Source: Flavobacteriales bacterium
Lineage (GTDB): Bacteria; Bacteroidota; Bacteroidia; Flavobacteriales; Flavobacteriaceae
DNA: 64,000 bases
Direction of reading: 5' to 3'
NCBI GenBank assembly: GCA_017303755.1
Contig: JAFLBS010000011.1
Location: forward strand, 1 to 64,000
Below the pieces are notes generated by a model that saw nothing but the letters and a program-made list of their open reading frames with translations, made no database searches and was not told the origin of the DNA. Position numbers and translations under genes: made by a program. Shown piece by piece: positions 46,985 to 55,170 of the stretch. The first letter of the stretch is position 1, and every line of letters begins with the position of its first letter.

Positions 46985-47657
46985 CTAAAAATCCAAATCA
47001 AACGTCTTTTTGAGTAACTCAACATTCGGATTGATTTCATTCAAACGATTGTATTTGTCTTGGCTCGTAAAAGCTATTTTACTTTTGATTCCTTCATTAA
47101 CAATTACATCTATTGTAATTTCATGATTGTGTAAATGACCGCGTAAATAACCTAAAAGTTCAGGTTTTTCTTTTTCAAAATCAATTTTAGAACCTTCGTT
47201 GGGTAACTCATATACAATTTTAAAACCTTCCAATTTGGGTTCGTTCATGCGCAACAACGATTCCATTATTTTATGGCCTTTATCGCCTAATCGATCGGCG
47301 TATTTGAACCAAAATTGGAGCATATCCGTTTCAGAAAATTGCTCAGCCGGCAATTGAACATCTTGCTTTACAACACCTTTTTGTTGTTCTAATAATTCTT
47401 TTTTCGCGCGAATACTCGCCAATGATAAAGCCGAAACTTTGGGTTCGTTGGAATCTAATGGTTTTGAAGTTGGAGTATTTTCAACTGGTGTTGCTAATTG
47501 AACTTCCGGAATTACTTTTGGTTCTTCTTTAACTTCAACCTCAGGAATAGTAACTTCTGGTGGATTGGAACTCTCAGTCTGTGGTTGTTGAGTAACTACT
47601 TCTTTAATCGAAAAATCATTTCGTCTGAAATAGGTTGGCGGAATTATAAAGTCAGCT
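46985..47657 (-). CDS. dnaX: DnaX tau-specific C-terminal part, -1 frame
   Basis: This frame is open from the slippery run to TAA at 46985 and encodes 223 residues that continue DnaX after a -1 shift: KADFIIPPTYFRRNDF, a Pro/Glu-rich linker (residues like EVTIPEVEVKEEPKVIPEV), then SLASIRAKKELLEQQ and a folded C-terminal domain ending LLKKTFDLDF. It has no initiation codon of its own near the 5' end; a TTG at 47422 is internal. The domain should bind the polymerase alpha subunit or helicase as tau does. Joined to the zero-frame part it gives about 580 residues, the expected tau size. See the slippery-site entry. Confidence 0.82.
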
Positions 47658-48726
47658 TTTTTTTTTCTCCATCAAAGTTGATAGAGCACAATTGCATGAG
47701 TGTTAATTCGACTAACAATCGTTGGTTTTGTGAAACCTTAAATTTCAAATCACAATCGTTGGCAATTTCAATGGCTTTTAATAAAAAGTCGGGATTGCAT
47801 TTTTGCGCTTGTTGACCATAAAGCAGTTGTGCTTGTTCGCCCGCTTCCAATAAAGTCAGTGTTGCGGGATTTTTACACACTAATAAATCTCTGAAATGAC
47901 TCGCCAAACCAGCAATAAAATGATGTCCATCAAAACCTTTTGATAAAATATCATTGTAAGCCACCAAAATCTCAGGAATGTTGTTCTCCAAAATCAAATC
48001 GGTTACGTTTACATAGGTTTCGTAATCCAACACATTCAAATTTTCGGTTACGGCTTGTCGTGTCAAATTGGTTCCACAGTACGAAACCACACGGTCAAAA
48101 ATAGACAAAGCGTCGCGCATCGCACCATCGGCTTTTTGAGCAATGATGTGTAAGGCATCGTCTTCAAATTGAATTCCTTGACTTTGAGCTACTTCTGCCA
48201 AATGATCTTTAGCGTCTTTAACGGTAATTCGTTTGAAATCAAAGATTTGACAACGCGATAATATGGTCGGAATGATTTTGTGTTTTTCGGTCGTAGCCAA
48301 TATAAAAATGGCGTGCTTAGGCGGTTCTTCTAAGGTTTTCAAAAACGCATTGAAAGCTGCAGACGATAACATGTGAACCTCATCAATGATGTACACTTTG
48401 TATTGACCCGTCTGTGGTGGAATTCGGACTTGGTCAATCAGATTTCGAATATCATCTACTGAGTTATTCGAAGCAGCATCCAATTCGAAGACATTAAAAG
48501 CAAAATCTTCGTTCGGATCATCATAACCTGGTTGATTAATTTTTCGTGCTAGAATTCGAGCACAAGTGGTTTTCCCAACGCCACGCGGACCAGTAAACAA
48601 TAGAGCAGAAGCCAAGTGATTGGTTTCTATGGCATTCAACAAAGTGTTGGTAATAGCTTGTTGTCCGACAACATCTTTAAATGTTTGCGGACGGTATTTA
48701 CGAGCTGATACTACAAATTGTTCCAT
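47644..48726 (-). CDS. dnaX: DNA polymerase III gamma/tau subunit, zero-frame product
   Basis: The clamp-loader ATPase subunit. The zero frame gives 360 residues: AAA+ domain with Walker A GPRGVGKTT (46-54), Walker B IIDEVHML (near 114), sensor ATTEKHK and the arginine-finger SRC motif, then the oligomerisation domain, ending INFDGEKKKLTL. The four-cysteine zinc module of most DnaX proteins is missing: only one Cys (in TTCARIL) precedes a short KINQPGYDDPNEDF loop. The C-terminal tau region lies in the -1 frame after A10. The start ATG is 10 nt downstream of the predicted transcription start. Confidence 0.95.
   Translation of the reverse strand: MEQFVVSARKYRPQTFKDVVGQQAITNTLLNAIETNHLASALLFTGPRGVGKTTCARILARKINQPGYDDPNEDFAFNVFELDAASNNSVDDIRNLIDQVRIPPQTGQYKVYIIDEVHMLSSAAFNAFLKTLEEPPKHAIFILATTEKHKIIPTILSRCQIFDFKRITVKDAKDHLAEVAQSQGIQFEDDALHIIAQKADGAMRDALSIFDRVVSYCGTNLTRQAVTENLNVLDYETYVNVTDLILENNIPEILVAYNDILSKGFDGHHFIAGLASHFRDLLVCKNPATLTLLEAGEQAQLLYGQQAQKCNPDFLLKAIEIANDCDLKFKVSQNQRLLVELTLMQLCSINFDGEKKKLTL
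47654..47667 (-). promoter_or_regulatory. dnaX slippery site (A10, heptamer A AAA AAG)
   Basis: On the coding strand the sequence is GGAGAAAAAAAAAAGCTGAC. The zero frame reads GAA AAA AAA AAG CTG ACT TTA TAA and stops. Slipping back one base on A AAA AAG, the heptamer used by E. coli dnaX, gives AAA GCT GAC and opens the full tau frame. A10 could also cause transcriptional slippage, as in Thermus dnaX. No strong downstream hairpin is evident; a GGAG lies directly upstream. An error in a homopolymer call is the main alternative. Confidence 0.7.
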
Positions 48727-48742
48727 AGAAATTATTGGATTA

Positions 48743-48772
48743 CAAATATATAATTTTCAATTTCAATTTCAA
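48743..48772 (-). promoter_or_regulatory. Predicted promoter of dnaX
   Basis: On the minus strand TTG (48772-48770), then 19 nt, then TATATTTG (48750-48743): an exact match to the Bacteroidota consensus. The ATG is at 48726, leaving a leader of about 10 nt. Confidence 0.65.
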
Positions 48773-48860
48773 TGTAAATGTCAATAACAAATTGAAAAAA
48801 TGTTTTCAAAATAAGGTTTAAAAATTGAATCCGAAATGTTTGTGACTACTACTTTTTATT

Positions 48861-48926
48861 ATTGCCATTGATATTGTCATTGCCATTGTCATTGCGATTG
48901 ATATTGCCATTGTCATTGCCATTGCT
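48861..48926 (+). repeat. ATTGNN hexamer array upstream of rnpB
   Basis: ATTG occurs eleven times at exactly 6-bp spacing, from 48861 to 48921; the two spacer bases are mostly CC, AT, TC or CG. The array runs straight into the rnpB -7 box and supplies its TTG -33 element. A seven-unit relative lies at 17330-17369. Confidence 0.88.
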
Positions 48927-48934
48927 TACCTTTG
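48904..48934 (+). promoter_or_regulatory. Predicted rnpB promoter
   Basis: TTG at 48904-48906 and TACCTTTG at 48927-48934 are 20 nt apart. The expected start of transcription, about five bases after the -7 box, coincides with the first paired base of the RNA (48939). Other TTG units of the hexamer array lie at 6-bp steps, so alternative -33 contacts are possible. Confidence 0.65.
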
Positions 48935-48938
48935 CACC

Positions 48939-49238
48939 GCAGACCGCCTTATCGCTGTTCAGTAATGAAGAGAGGAAAGTCCGGACACCAAAGAGTAGCA
49001 TATTGGGTAACGCCCAACCGTTGAAAGGCGAGGACAAGTGCAACAGAAAGTATGTACAGGTTAAGCTGTAGTGAAACCAGGTAAACTCTATGCGGTGAAA
49101 TTTCAAGTATATCGACATTTAAGGGTTACTCGTCCGTTGTCGAAGGGTAGAAAGATGGATTCCGAGAGTAATTTCGGAACTAGATAAATGATAAGGCATT
49201 TTCGTAAGAAAGTGACAGAATCCGGCTTATAGGTCTGC
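48939..49238 (+). ncRNA. rnpB: RNase P RNA
   Basis: The catalytic RNA of RNase P, which removes 5' leaders of tRNA precursors. The terminal P1 stem pairs GCAGACC (48939-48945) with GGTCTGC (49232-49238). Conserved core sequences are present: GAGGAAAGTCCGGAC near the 5' end and ACAGAATCCGGCTTATAGGTC at the 3' end, which form part of P4 and neighbouring elements, with AGGTAAACTC in the middle. Length is about 300 nt, small for type A but in the range for Bacteroidota. A T9 run follows P1 directly, giving a terminator. Confidence 0.95.
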
Positions 49239-49247
49239 TTTTTTTTT
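49232..49247 (+). terminator. rnpB 3' end terminator
   Basis: The 3' strand of P1 (GGTCTGC) is followed by nine T residues (49239-49247), an intrinsic stop. Confidence 0.7.
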
Positions 49248-49254
49248 ATACAAA

Positions 49255-49347
49255 TTAGATAATTAGATGCATAGATAATTAGACAGAACTTGTTATTTTT
49301 CCTAAAAAAATCTAATGGTCTAAAATTCTAATAATCTATGAAGTCTA
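49255..49347. repeat. TTAGATNN and TCTANNNN octamer arrays
   Basis: TAG recurs at 49256, 49264, 49272 and 49280 (period 8), then TCTA at 49311, 49319, 49327, 49335 and 49344 (8, 8, 8, 9). The second array resembles the units at 16304-16318 (TCTAAGAAGTCTAA against TCTATGAAGTCTAA). Non-coding, between rnpB and the end of rsmD. Confidence 0.75.
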
Positions 49348-49896
49348 AGTTTCTTCAGTTCCCAATTCATAAAACGAAAAGACCGAACCACCATAATTTC
49401 TGTCAAACGAAAAATGGTCTAAATGATTGAGTTTGGTGTGTTTTGAATGTTCAACAATCAACATTCCTTCCTCGTCTAATAGTTCGTTTTCAAAAACCTT
49501 CAGTATCAGTTTTTCAAAGTTTTTTTGCTCCATTCCGTAGGGCGGATCTGCAAAAATAATATCGTAAGAAGCTTTGTGTTTTTCCAGAAAAGAAAACACA
49601 TCACTTCTGATTGCGGTAATGTCAAAATCAAACTCGGTTGCTGTTTGTTTGATGAATTTGATGCAACCAAAATCGCCATCCACACATACAATTGGAGTGG
49701 CACCACGTGATGCAAATTCGTAACTGATGTTTCCAGTTCCTGAGAATAAATCCAATATTTTTAATTCAGAAAAATTGAAATGATTGTTGAGTACATTAAA
49801 CAACGCTTCTTTACTCATATCGGTTGTAGGGCGAACGGGAAGATTGCGTGGTGGACTAATGCGTCGGCCTTTGTATTTACCAGATATGATTCTCAC
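49345..49896 (-). CDS. rsmD: 16S rRNA (guanine966-N2)-methyltransferase
   Basis: RsmD methylates G966 of 16S rRNA in the small subunit. The 183-residue protein has the family start MRIISGKYKGRRISPPRNLPVRPTTD, the SAM loop LDLFSGTGNISYEFASRGA (49-67), and the catalytic DPPY at 117-120 (IIFADPPYGM). Length and order match. Its ATG overlaps the end of the DUF3822 gene by 4 nt, so both are translated from the pheT-led transcript. Cytoplasmic. Confidence 0.94.
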   Translation of the reverse strand: MRIISGKYKGRRISPPRNLPVRPTTDMSKEALFNVLNNHFNFSELKILDLFSGTGNISYEFASRGATPIVCVDGDFGCIKFIKQTATEFDFDITAIRSDVFSFLEKHKASYDIIFADPPYGMEQKNFEKLILKVFENELLDEEGMLIVEHSKHTKLNHLDHFSFDRNYGGSVFSFYELGTEET

Positions 49897-50699
49897 GAGT
49901 GTAAAAGTATAAAGTGTTCGCGTTTCTCTCTGTCGGAAAATTGATTCTGAATCGACGACACATCATACAATTGAACGTTTCGTATGTATTTGTATGCGAT
50001 AGAGAAATACTCGTCTTCTGAAGTACAGTCGCCAATGATTTCCAGTTTGAAATTCTCTGGATTTAATTGCAATTGCTCAGCAGTAAAAAGAATGTAATAG
50101 ATGAAATCTTCAGGAGTTTTGTAATCGAACGAGTTAAAGAACAATAGTTTTTGGTTTTGAATCACGATAATTTCAAAATGACTTTCACTTTTGTGAACAA
50201 ACATCTTGCGTTCATCATTATTTTTGGAAATATCCAACAATTTCGAAACCAATATAGTGTTGGCGTGTTTGTAATCAAACGAACCAAATTTATCAATAAA
50301 GAAGTTGTTCATGTTGACGTACGGAATGTACACATTGTTCATGTCGTAACTTCCTACTTTATCAAACGTAAAAAAATCAGTATCGAACACTTTGGTATTG
50401 TACTGTAAATAGCTTCCCAAATAATCAGCATCGAAAAGAGCTGTTGGAACAAAGGTTGATAAATTATTACTGTGAATGACTGAGATTTCGTCGTATTTAT
50501 TCAACAACTCCGGATTCTCACTAAAAACCAAAGAATACAAATCGTTGATGTTGGCACTTCGTTGAAACGCATCAAAGTGAATGTTTTTCAAAGCAATCGG
50601 TTTCTCCGATAAAGTGTCAACTATACAAAAACTAAAGCCATTCAATGAAACTTGAATGACTAGTTTTTTATAGGTTTTATCAGTGATTGCTGTATTCAA
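49893..50699 (-). CDS. DUF3822 family protein
   Basis: A 268-residue cytoplasmic protein of the DUF3822 family, function unknown, typical of Bacteroidota. Recognisable segments are YKKLVIQVSLNGFSFCIVDT, IALKNIHFDAF, VIHSNNLSTFVPTALFDADYLGSYLQYNTK and a central NVYIPYVNMNNFFIDKFGSFDYKHANTILVSKLL; the later HFEIIVIQNQKLLFFNSF gives an actin-like impression. It starts 10 nt after the pheT stop and overlaps rsmD by 4 nt. The conserved link with rsmD is known from other flavobacteria. Confidence 0.85.
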   Translation of the reverse strand: MNTAITDKTYKKLVIQVSLNGFSFCIVDTLSEKPIALKNIHFDAFQRSANINDLYSLVFSENPELLNKYDEISVIHSNNLSTFVPTALFDADYLGSYLQYNTKVFDTDFFTFDKVGSYDMNNVYIPYVNMNNFFIDKFGSFDYKHANTILVSKLLDISKNNDERKMFVHKSESHFEIIVIQNQKLLFFNSFDYKTPEDFIYYILFTAEQLQLNPENFKLEIIGDCTSEDEYFSIAYKYIRNVQLYDVSSIQNQFSDREKREHFILLHS

Positions 50700-50709
50700 A
50701 TTGTTGTAT

Positions 50710-53133
50710 TTATCGTAAGCTTGCGCCTAATTCGGTTTCTAAATTTTGTTTGATTTTACCGATGGTTTTATCAATTTGTGCATCAGTCAGAGTTTTCGTA
50801 GCATCTTGAATAACAAAACTAACCGCGTATGATTTTTTACCCTCGGGTAAATTTTTACCTTGATACACATCGAATAAATTCACTTCTTTTAATAGTGATT
50901 TTTCCGTTTGATTGGCAATGTTGTAAATCGACTCAAAACTTACTTTTTCATCTACCAATAAAGCTAAATCTCTACGAACTTCTGGGTATTTTGAAATGTC
51001 TTGAAACTTGATTTTTAATGAAATTAATTTTAATACTAAATCCCAATTGAAATCGGCAAACAAAACCTCTTGCTTAATGTCAAATTCTTTTAAGATTGAT
51101 TTTTTGATGATACCAAATTCAACCAAAGTATCGTTTCCAGAAGCAATCGCAATTCCCTCAGCAAAAATATCAGATTCTACTGGTTTAGAAACGGTTTTGG
51201 TCAATCCTAAACGAGTTAAAATCGCATTGATGTATCCTTTAAACAAGAAGAAATCGGTTGGTTTTACAGCGGTATTGGTCCATGATTCACCACTTCTGTT
51301 TCCAGAAAGGAATAAGGTTAAGTGTTTCTTCTCTGTATTTCCGGATAATAATTTATGGTACGATTTACCAAATTCAAACAATTTTAAATCCGAATTTCTA
51401 CGGTTGATGTTGTATGAAATAGCTTCCAATCCAGAGAATAAAAGCGATTGACGCATTACCGATAAATCATTGCTCAATGGATTTAAGATGTTGACATTGT
51501 AATCTTCTTTCAACATTGCCGATAACTTGATGTAATCAGGAGTTGTCAAAGAATTCGCCATCATTTCGTGGAAACCATTAGAATTCAACTGACTTGCTAC
51601 AATGTTCTGAATTTTATAATCTTCGTTGCGAGGCGAATTGGCAACAGTTGCATTTAATTTTTTTGAGAATTCAATGTTGTTGTAACCATAAACGCGAAGA
51701 ATTTCTTCAATGACATCAATTTCCCGTTGAACATCAACTCGATAGGAAGGAATGATTAATCCCAATCCAGCATCAGTAACACTGTTCACTTTAATATCAA
51801 GAGAAGCGAGTATTTTTTTGATGGTTTCTTTTGGCAAATCTTGACCTATGATTTTTCGTGCTTTATCAAAATTCAAAAACACAGCAAAATCTTCTATTTT
51901 CTTTGGATAAAAATCAACAGGATCAGACGTAATTTCACCACCAGCTACTTCTTGAATCAACATTGCGGCACGTTTTAAAGCGTAATCCGTTAGATTGATA
52001 TCAATTCCTCTTTCAAAACGGAACGATGCATCAGTACTTAGACCATGGCGTTTAGCGGTTTTTCTGATGCTAATCGGATTGAAATACGCACTTTCCAAAA
52101 AGATGGAAGTAGTCGAATCAGAAACACCTGAATTTTTTCCACCAAAAACACCTGCAATACACATTGGGCCATTTTCGTCGCAAATCATTAAATCTTCTTC
52201 GTGAAGTGTACGCTCTATATCGTCTAAAGTCACAAATTTAGTTCCAGCAGCAACAGTTTTTATAATTACTTTTCCATTGATTTTGGAAGCATCAAAAGCG
52301 TGTAAAGGTTGGCCAAAGTCGTGAAGTACGTAATTGGTAACATCAACAATGTTGTTTTTCGGAGTCAATCCAATCGATTTTAAACGGTTTTGCAGCCATT
52401 CAGGGGAAGGTTTTACTTTTACACCCGAAATAGTTACTCCGCAATAACGTGGAGCTAATTTAGAATCCACCACATCAACATCAATTTTCAAAGTTCTTTT
52501 GTCTACACGAAATGCAGAAACTGAAGGTGTGATTAATTCAACATTTTTATTTTTTAATAATAAGCTCGCTCTTAAATCGCGCGCTACACCATAATGCGAC
52601 ATGGCATCAGCACGATTCGGAGTAAGACCAATTTCGAATACTTCGTCGTTTTCAATTTTTAATACTTCGGCTAAAGTAGTTCCAGGTTTGATTTTTTTGT
52701 CTAAGACCATAATTCCGTCGTGACTGTCACCCAAACCTAATTCGTCTTCAGCACAAATCATTCCGTGACTTTCTTGACCGCGAATTTTACCTTTTTTGAT
52801 TTCGAATTCGTTTCCGTCTTTATCGTATAGTTTTGTACCAATAGTAGCAACAGGCACTTTTTGTCCCACAGCAACATTCGGCGCGCCACATACAATTTGA
52901 ACTGGAGTTCCATCGCCTAAATTAACTGTAGTAACTTTCAAACGATCGGCATCAGGATGTTTTTCGCACGTCATTACTTCACCAACTACAATTCCGAGTA
53001 ATCCACCTTTAACTGATTGAAAAGGTTCAACTATTTCTACTTCCAAACCTAAGTCGGTAAGCATAGCAGAAGTTTCTTCTGAAGGTAATTCTATTTTTAA
53101 AAATTGTTTTAACCAGTTGTATGAAATGCGCAT
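50710..53133 (-). CDS. pheT: Phenylalanine--tRNA ligase beta subunit
   Basis: The beta chain of PheRS, which charges tRNA-Phe with the alpha chain (not in this window). With the start at 53133 the protein has 807 residues: MRISYNWLKQFLKIELPSEE, a tRNA-binding OB domain (about 40-150; VGEVMTCEKHPDADRLKVT, IVCGAPNVAVGQKVPVA), B3/B4 editing domain, B5, the catalytic-core-like part and an anticodon-binding ferredoxin-like domain at the C-terminus (KYPEVRRDLALLVDE). A longer open frame to 53196 lies upstream of the predicted transcription start and is rejected. Confidence 0.95.
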   Translation of the reverse strand: MRISYNWLKQFLKIELPSEETSAMLTDLGLEVEIVEPFQSVKGGLLGIVVGEVMTCEKHPDADRLKVTTVNLGDGTPVQIVCGAPNVAVGQKVPVATIGTKLYDKDGNEFEIKKGKIRGQESHGMICAEDELGLGDSHDGIMVLDKKIKPGTTLAEVLKIENDEVFEIGLTPNRADAMSHYGVARDLRASLLLKNKNVELITPSVSAFRVDKRTLKIDVDVVDSKLAPRYCGVTISGVKVKPSPEWLQNRLKSIGLTPKNNIVDVTNYVLHDFGQPLHAFDASKINGKVIIKTVAAGTKFVTLDDIERTLHEEDLMICDENGPMCIAGVFGGKNSGVSDSTTSIFLESAYFNPISIRKTAKRHGLSTDASFRFERGIDINLTDYALKRAAMLIQEVAGGEITSDPVDFYPKKIEDFAVFLNFDKARKIIGQDLPKETIKKILASLDIKVNSVTDAGLGLIIPSYRVDVQREIDVIEEILRVYGYNNIEFSKKLNATVANSPRNEDYKIQNIVASQLNSNGFHEMMANSLTTPDYIKLSAMLKEDYNVNILNPLSNDLSVMRQSLLFSGLEAISYNINRRNSDLKLFEFGKSYHKLLSGNTEKKHLTLFLSGNRSGESWTNTAVKPTDFFLFKGYINAILTRLGLTKTVSKPVESDIFAEGIAIASGNDTLVEFGIIKKSILKEFDIKQEVLFADFNWDLVLKLISLKIKFQDISKYPEVRRDLALLVDEKVSFESIYNIANQTEKSLLKEVNLFDVYQGKNLPEGKKSYAVSFVIQDATKTLTDAQIDKTIGKIKQNLETELGASLR

Positions 53134-53155
53134 AATAATTGTTTTTTTGAGAGTG

Positions 53156-53185
53156 CAAAGATAGCGATAATTCGACAAACTACAA
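53156..53185 (-). promoter_or_regulatory. Predicted promoter of pheT-DUF3822-rsmD
   Basis: On the minus strand TTG (53185-53183), 19 nt, then TATCTTTG (53163-53156): an exact consensus match. The leader to the ATG at 53133 would be about 17 nt, and this position excludes the longer pheT start. Confidence 0.7.
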
Positions 53186-53281
53186 TTGCATTGCAAATGT
53201 GTTTTATCGTTTTTTTAAATACTGTTTCTGCAGTAATTTACAGATTTAAAAGTAAATTTTGGGTAAAATAGTTACTAATTA

Positions 53282-54115
53282 TTATTTTTTTGGAGCAAAA
53301 TCTTTTAATGCTTCAGGATTTGCTAATGCTACGTAAATTCCAAAACCAATTGCAGTTAAAATAATCACTAAAATATATCCTAAAAGCGTTAAGCCTATAA
53401 TTGCCAATACTCGTAAAATAATTCTTTTTGTTGAATGATTGGCGTAAAATCCTTTAAAAAACCAAAAGAGTATTATGGGAATGAGTAGTAAAGAAATCTG
53501 AGTTATTTTAAAGAACACTTGAGGATTGTCTCTTGTGAAAAATAGAATCGGGAAAACCAAGATCATGCTCGATAAAGTATAACAAGATACAATATAACAA
53601 TTCATGACAATGTGTTCGTAGTAATTTTGTCCCCATTTTCTAAATGCTATTTTCGTAGTTATAGCAAACAAAGGAACCAATAATAGCATAAAAATTGAGT
53701 TATAACTTGCCAAAAACGACATTATATCGGCATTTAATTTGGCATTAAGATCCATATTTTCACTATTGTAATAGGCAGTCATTACCTCAGTAATCCCTAA
53801 AATTTTGTACGAAATAAAAGTGGAAATTCCGCTAAGAATAAAAACAAGTAAAACGGGTTTGTAATGGTTTACACGATTACCTTCAATGAATTCTCGTGCT
53901 GTTTTTCCTGGATTTTGAAGGATTTTTTTTATCGAATAGAAAAGCCCTTTGTTGGTGTGTAAAAGTGTGTACTGTAACTCATCGATTACATATTTTCTAT
54001 CAATTCTTTTATATTTCTTTTGTCCGCATGAACTGCAAAAATTATCTACTATTATAGCAGTACAGTTGGGACAGGTTTTCTGAATTGGTTCTAATGTTTC
54101 TAATGTCTCTGTCAT
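53282..54115 (-). CDS. DUF3667 membrane protein with N-terminal zinc ribbon
   Basis: A 277-residue protein. Residues 15-30 form a zinc ribbon (CPNC, CSSC: C15, C18, C27, C30). Then YVIDELQYTLLHTNKGLFYSIKKILQNPGKTAREFIEGNRVNHYKPVLLVFILSG, the DUF3667 core, and about five membrane spans. Function is unknown. It is a single gene with no obvious consensus promoter in the 73-nt gap upstream. Confidence 0.85.
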   Translation of the reverse strand: MTETLETLEPIQKTCPNCTAIIVDNFCSSCGQKKYKRIDRKYVIDELQYTLLHTNKGLFYSIKKILQNPGKTAREFIEGNRVNHYKPVLLVFILSGISTFISYKILGITEVMTAYYNSENMDLNAKLNADIMSFLASYNSIFMLLLVPLFAITTKIAFRKWGQNYYEHIVMNCYIVSCYTLSSMILVFPILFFTRDNPQVFFKITQISLLLIPIILFWFFKGFYANHSTKRIILRVLAIIGLTLLGYILVIILTAIGFGIYVALANPEALKDFAPKK

Positions 54116-54188
54116 TGGGCTTACACTATTTTTGTTTTGAAGGATTTGTATCTTTAAAAAGGGTTTTATTTTTTAATTCAAACGAACA

Positions 54189-55100
54189 TTAATGTGGTAA
54201 GATCATGAACGATTTATTATCAGGATTAAATACATGAAAATAGCCAGAATTGGAAGAATTTGTAATCAAAACTCCGTCGAGAGGAAAAGTTGTACTTTCA
54301 GAATTTACTACTATTGAAGTCGCTTTTTTTATACTTTTAATGTTGAGTAAACCATCATACGCTTTCTTCAGCATTAAATCGTATACATTTTTTTCAGCGT
54401 TAAAGAAGTAAATTAATACTGCTGAGCGTGTTCCATCTGCATTATCGAGCAAAACAGAGAAATCACTTTGACCATCATTATTAAAATCACCATAAACTAC
54501 TGATTTGTTGTAGCGTCTAAAATCTTCTGGTAAGCGAAAATCGTCATTACTATTGATGAAACTTTCTTCTATCGTTGCTTTTACACCAGCATCAAATTCG
54601 ATTTTTTCGGGTTTAATGGGTTCGGGTTTGAAGTTTTTGAATTCTGATTTTCGAACAAAATCACCTTTTGCCATGTAACCAACGGGCATATCCGAAAACA
54701 TAATGGGTTTGCTGGCATAAACGGCAACATAATCGTTTCTAATTTCACGAGCAACTAAAGTAGGATCAATTTCAATGTTGCTGGTTGAGTCGACTTCTTT
54801 AGTGTAAATTTTGGTTCCAAAACGTAATTTATGAATGGTGTTGTAAGGCGCAAAGTTGGGAGTTCTTCTCACTTCACCCACTTCTTTAACTACATAGTTT
54901 TCAACAGCATGAAAACCATATTTTTCTAAAGTGTCGGTTTTGGTATTTCCATCAGAATAATCAAAATCATCTTCTTTAGCCGAAGTAGTAAAAGTTTCTA
55001 AAATGGATTCCTTTTTGATGAATTTGTAAGCAACAAAAAAAGCAATCAAAACAAGAAGGGAAATGATGATGTATTTTTTATACTTACTGATGAGTTCCAT
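54189..55100 (-). CDS. Membrane-anchored hypothetical protein
   Basis: A 303-residue protein with one N-terminal transmembrane helix (YIIISLLVLIAFFVAYKFI, about 10-28). The next part (about 60-150) contains VKEVGEVRRTPNFAPYNTIHKLRFGTKIYTK and resembles a bacterial SH3-like domain; the last third has VVYGDFNNDGQSDFSVLLDN, an FG-GAP-like calcium loop. It is likely a periplasm-facing protein. No family was recognised with certainty. It has a strong consensus promoter 22 nt upstream of the ATG. Confidence 0.7.
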   Translation of the reverse strand: MELISKYKKYIIISLLVLIAFFVAYKFIKKESILETFTTSAKEDDFDYSDGNTKTDTLEKYGFHAVENYVVKEVGEVRRTPNFAPYNTIHKLRFGTKIYTKEVDSTSNIEIDPTLVAREIRNDYVAVYASKPIMFSDMPVGYMAKGDFVRKSEFKNFKPEPIKPEKIEFDAGVKATIEESFINSNDDFRLPEDFRRYNKSVVYGDFNNDGQSDFSVLLDNADGTRSAVLIYFFNAEKNVYDLMLKKAYDGLLNIKSIKKATSIVVNSESTTFPLDGVLITNSSNSGYFHVFNPDNKSFMILPH

Positions 55101-55127
55101 TAGGTTTTATTTGATGTTATTCTAATT

Positions 55128-55157
55128 CAAAAATAGAATTAAGATTGGAATTTACAA
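55128..55157 (-). promoter_or_regulatory. Predicted promoter of the membrane-anchored hypothetical gene
   Basis: On the minus strand TTG (55157-55155), 19 nt, TATTTTTG (55135-55128). Exact consensus; predicted leader about 22 nt. Confidence 0.65.
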
Positions 55158-55170
55158 AGCGAATTACAAC

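Noticed and set aside
46985-47643. dnaX as a broken pseudogene
   Set aside because: The downstream frame is fully open, shows normal coding sequence and begins exactly at an A10 slippery run of known dnaX type; programmed slippage or a base-call error explains it better than decay.
48849-49118. Minus- and plus-strand ORFs over rnpB
   Set aside because: They consist of the hexamer array (DNGNDN-type repeats) plus RNase P RNA, which explains the sequence fully.
53134-53196. N-terminal extension of PheT
   Set aside because: A consensus promoter lies within it, so it is upstream of or at the transcription start; the conserved protein begins at 53133.
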